Shown in pieces: positions 61,946 through 64,000 of a stretch of DNA of 64,000 nucleotides. The notes under the pieces are model-generated. The model did no database searches, was not told where the DNA came from, and saw only the letters and a list, made by a program, of their open reading frames with translations. The first letter of the stretch is position 1. Each line of letters begins with the position of its first letter. Both the position numbers and the translations under genes were made by a program. The stretch comes from Lachnospira rogosae (lineage in GTDB: Bacteria > Bacillota > Clostridia > Lachnospirales > Lachnospiraceae), in contig NZ_JBBMER010000003.1 in NCBI RefSeq assembly GCF_040096455.1, forward strand, positions 186,001-250,000, read 5' to 3'.

Positions 61946-62539
61946 ATGAATACTTTAAAAGCTGAAAAAAGAAGCATGGATGACAAGGCAAAGAAATTAA
62001 GAAGGGAAGGTTATGTAACTGGCAATGTATTTGGAAGAAGCCTTGCAGAATCAATACCGGTAAAGATTGAGAAGAAAGAAGCAGAGCGTTTCTTATCAGT
62101 CTGCAACAAAGGTAGTGAGGCAAAGCTTACAATCGATACAACAGATTATGATGTTCTTGTAAAGGAAGTTGATTACGACCCAATCAAGAGACAGACATTA
62201 GAGATTGATTTCCAGGTGCTTACAGAAGGAGAAAAGGTTCACTCAGTTGCAGAGATAGTATTAGTTAATCATGACAAGGTACAGGGTGTTGTTGAACAGC
62301 ATATGGAGGAAATTCCTTATAAGGCAGCTAAATCAGCGCTTGTTGAAAAGGTAAGCGTTGATATAGGAGAACTTAAGCCAGGCGACAGTATTAAGGTAGG
62401 AGACCTTGATATTGCTAAGGACAAAGATGTATCAATATCACCTGATGTATTAGAGAAGGTTATTGTAAGCGTAACAGAGCAGACATATGCCGAGACAGAT
62501 ACTGATACTGATGAGGATGGCGAAGCATCAGAAGCTTAA
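61946..62539 (+). CDS. rplY: Ribosomal protein L25 / general stress protein Ctc
   Basis: A 197-residue two-domain L25 (TL5/Ctc type) that binds 5S rRNA. It begins MNTLKAEKRSMDDKAKKLRREGYVTGNVFG, with the N-terminal RNA-binding domain (1-90), the C-terminal beta-domain (about 95-185), and an acidic tail (ETDTDTDEDGEASEA). GGAGG is 10 bases before the ATG. Long L25 proteins with a tail of this kind are usual in Clostridia. Single gene. Confidence 0.95.
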   Translation: MNTLKAEKRSMDDKAKKLRREGYVTGNVFGRSLAESIPVKIEKKEAERFLSVCNKGSEAKLTIDTTDYDVLVKEVDYDPIKRQTLEIDFQVLTEGEKVHSVAEIVLVNHDKVQGVVEQHMEEIPYKAAKSALVEKVSVDIGELKPGDSIKVGDLDIAKDKDVSISPDVLEKVIVSVTEQTYAETDTDTDEDGEASEA

Positions 62540-62771
62540 TATTATGGTAATATAGTATGATACCAGGGTCAAAAGGTATAAACCCATATGAGCTTGCTCA
62601 TAGGTGGGTGAAAGACCTTGGGACCCGCCCCGATATGAGCATAAAAGTGGGATGATAATCCCACGATATGCGAATATTGGGGAGAATTGTGGGAGTGCGT
62701 AGCACGGAACAATTCGTAGGTATCAAAGTCGGGGGCTTTAGACCCCGACATCATAGTATTATAGTAATATT
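62538..62771 (+). repeat. 234-bp hairpin-rich element with imperfect inverted ends
   Basis: The ends 62538-62561 and 62750-62771 are imperfect inverted repeats. Inside are ATGAGC/GCTCAT (62588-62601), GTGGGA/TCCCAC (62647-62664) and GTCGGGG/CCCCGAC (62728-62749). An opposite-strand open frame crosses it but looks like a by-product of the repeat. I read it as a mobile, non-autonomous element or structured RNA; it would need a genome-wide search. It fills most of the gap 62540-63023. Confidence 0.5.
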
Positions 62772-62870
62772 TCAGGTACAGAAACATACGAAAGTATGTA
62801 AGTAAGATAATAGACGCATATGTAATAGTGAGAATATTAATATGTAAACTTACGATAGAATAAAGATAAA

Positions 62871-62917
62871 AGTCAGCTATAGGGAGAGTTATGTTACCCT
62901 ATAGCTGGCTTTTTTTA
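62871..62917 (+). terminator. Strong rho-independent terminator
   Basis: AGTCAGCTATAGGG (62871-62884) pairs with CCCTATAGCTGGCT (62897-62910), with one G-U, followed by TTTTTTT. Confidence 0.88.
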
Positions 62918-63023
62918 AAATATGGTGCAGAATTCGACAGTAAAATACGTTTTCCTTGAATAATTATGCGTAAAGATATATACTATACATAATGTTATGT
63001 AACGAAAGAACGGAGGATACAAT

Positions 63024-64000
63024 ATGGGATATGATGCTGAAAAATTCAAAGCCAGAGCTAATACTAAAGCAGGAAATATATGGCTTATATTAAATATCCT
63101 GCTTACAATGCAGTATTTGTCAAATATGACTAAAGGTACATATGATCGGAAGTTTATAATTCCATTTCTTATTATAGGCTGGGTCCCATATATAATTGGT
63201 GTTATATATACTAAGATAAAAGGAAAATCAGCTGATGGATACAAGCATATATTAGGTGTTGGATATGGTTTGTTTTATGGATATATAGTATGTACAAGCA
63301 CATCACTGCTTACATTTGCATATATATTTCCAGTAGCAAGCATGACTATTCTGTTCAAGGACAGAAAGTTCATAGTGAGCTGTGGAATTGGTAATATTGC
63401 CATAGTTATATTAAGTACAATTATTAAATTTATGTCAGGTATGAATGCGTTGGCAGATATTGATAATTATTCATTACAGATATCGTGTATAATCCTTTGC
63501 TATGTATGTTATGTATTATCAATTAATCATCTTAATCTTTCAGACGGAGCACTTACAGATTCAATTAAGGCTGACCTTGACAGAGTTGTCAAGACAGTTG
63601 AGCAGGTTAAAGATTCAAGTAATATGATAGTTGACGGAATTACAGTTGTAAGAGAGCTGGAAGAAGAGAACAAGCAGGGAGCTAATTTCGTTGTATCAAG
63701 TATGAAAGAGCTTTCGCATAATAATGATATACTTCATGATAAGACATATTCTTCAACACAGATGACTACGCAGATTAATAATCAGGTAGAAAATGTAGCT
63801 TCACTTATCAATGAAGTTGTGCAGCTTGTCAGTGAGTCAGTGGAACATACAGATACAAGTTCAAAAGAGCTTGCAGATGTAGTTGAAAGTACTAAGACTA
63901 TGGCTGAATTATCAGGTGAGGTAGATAATATACTTAGAGAATTCCAGCAGGAATTCAGTAAAGTTAAGACAGAGACAGGTACAATTGGAGAGATTAACTC
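63024..64000 (+). CDS. Methyl-accepting chemotaxis protein, N-terminal part, runs off window
   Basis: The open frame from the ATG at 63024 (GGAGG 8 bases before) runs past base 64000. The 325 visible residues start MGYDAEKFKARANTKAG and hold about six membrane helices (about 18-36, 48-70, 82-118, 126-145, 160-180), then a helical coiled-coil with Ser/Thr/Gln-rich heptads (about 190-325), as in a methyl-accepting signalling domain. Unlike classical receptors there is no large external ligand domain, so it may sense membrane or internal signals. The 3' end is not in the window. Confidence 0.75.
   Translation, partial: MGYDAEKFKARANTKAGNIWLILNILLTMQYLSNMTKGTYDRKFIIPFLIIGWVPYIIGVIYTKIKGKSADGYKHILGVGYGLFYGYIVCTSTSLLTFAYIFPVASMTILFKDRKFIVSCGIGNIAIVILSTIIKFMSGMNALADIDNYSLQISCIILCYVCYVLSINHLNLSDGALTDSIKADLDRVVKTVEQVKDSSNMIVDGITVVRELEEENKQGANFVVSSMKELSHNNDILHDKTYSSTQMTTQINNQVENVASLINEVVQLVSESVEHTDTSSKELADVVESTKTMAELSGEVDNILREFQQEFSKVKTETGTIGEIN

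Noticed and set aside
62569..62787. Minus-strand frame through the hairpin element
   Set aside because: No ribosome site, crosses several hairpins, and looks like repeat by-product.

Overview
This window looks like a chromosomal segment of a low-GC, gut-dwelling clostridial bacterium of the Lachnospiraceae. The polygalacturonase, bile salt hydrolase, T-box leader, L25 and gene style make Lachnospira (Eubacterium) eligens or a close relative my best guess; this is inference, because no rRNA or marker search was possible. No rRNA, convincing tRNA, CRISPR array or intact insertion sequence was seen.

Layout. Positions 1-5.3 kb are an AT-rich accessory patch: the tail of a membrane protein, a Shedu-type (DUF4263) nuclease, a small orphan, a helicase cut off just before its Walker A motif, and a NUDIX hydrolase. 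From 5.6 to 14.4 kb come a large wall-anchored surface protein, a chemoreceptor, a T-box-controlled CstA transporter, a compact type I toxin-antitoxin locus in an apparent intergenic gap (13.19-13.49 kb), and an AraC regulator. The AraC gene is divergent from a two-subunit ABC exporter (14.5-18.0 kb). The 57-bp end of the second exporter gene is repeated at 19.59 kb, and between the copies lies a two-gene cassette: a DUF4869 protein and a small P-loop ATPase with a TOPRIM-like C-terminal region. This cassette is my main candidate for an undescribed system. 19.8-24.7 kb holds a FUSC-like membrane protein, a histidine phosphatase, a protein resembling a catalytically dead D12 adenine methyltransferase, two orphans and an XRE regulator.

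24.8-27.7 kb is an SPFH/zinc-ribbon membrane-stress operon preceded by three exact-period 22-bp repeats. 28-37 kb carries a TrkA/RyR-type membrane protein, a double hemerythrin, an aromatic amino acid permease, a phosphoesterase, a DUF1846 protein, an amidohydrolase remnant and a six-hairpin glycosidase-like protein. 37.7-45 kb has recQ and then a tight cluster around a 2-hydroxyacyl-CoA dehydratase-like enzyme: CooC-like ATPase, two subunits, BadF-type activator, a 59-residue membrane peptide and a Cys-containing orphan. 45-59 kb contains a broken diguanylate cyclase, a GH28 pectinase, three MATE efflux pumps, an AAC(3)-like protein, an SGNH esterase, a bile salt hydrolase, a PatB/MalY lyase, an EAL protein and a MarR regulator. 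59-64 kb holds pckA, a GntR regulator, L25/Ctc and the start of another chemoreceptor.

A 90-nt structured element occurs three times (27921, 47289, 50907), always in the same orientation ahead of a membrane-protein gene, and twice 22-40 nt before a MATE pump. It ends in a terminator-like hairpin and shows compensatory changes, so it may be a cis-acting RNA family. Two other apparently structured intergenic elements lie at 49821-49953 and 62538-62771.
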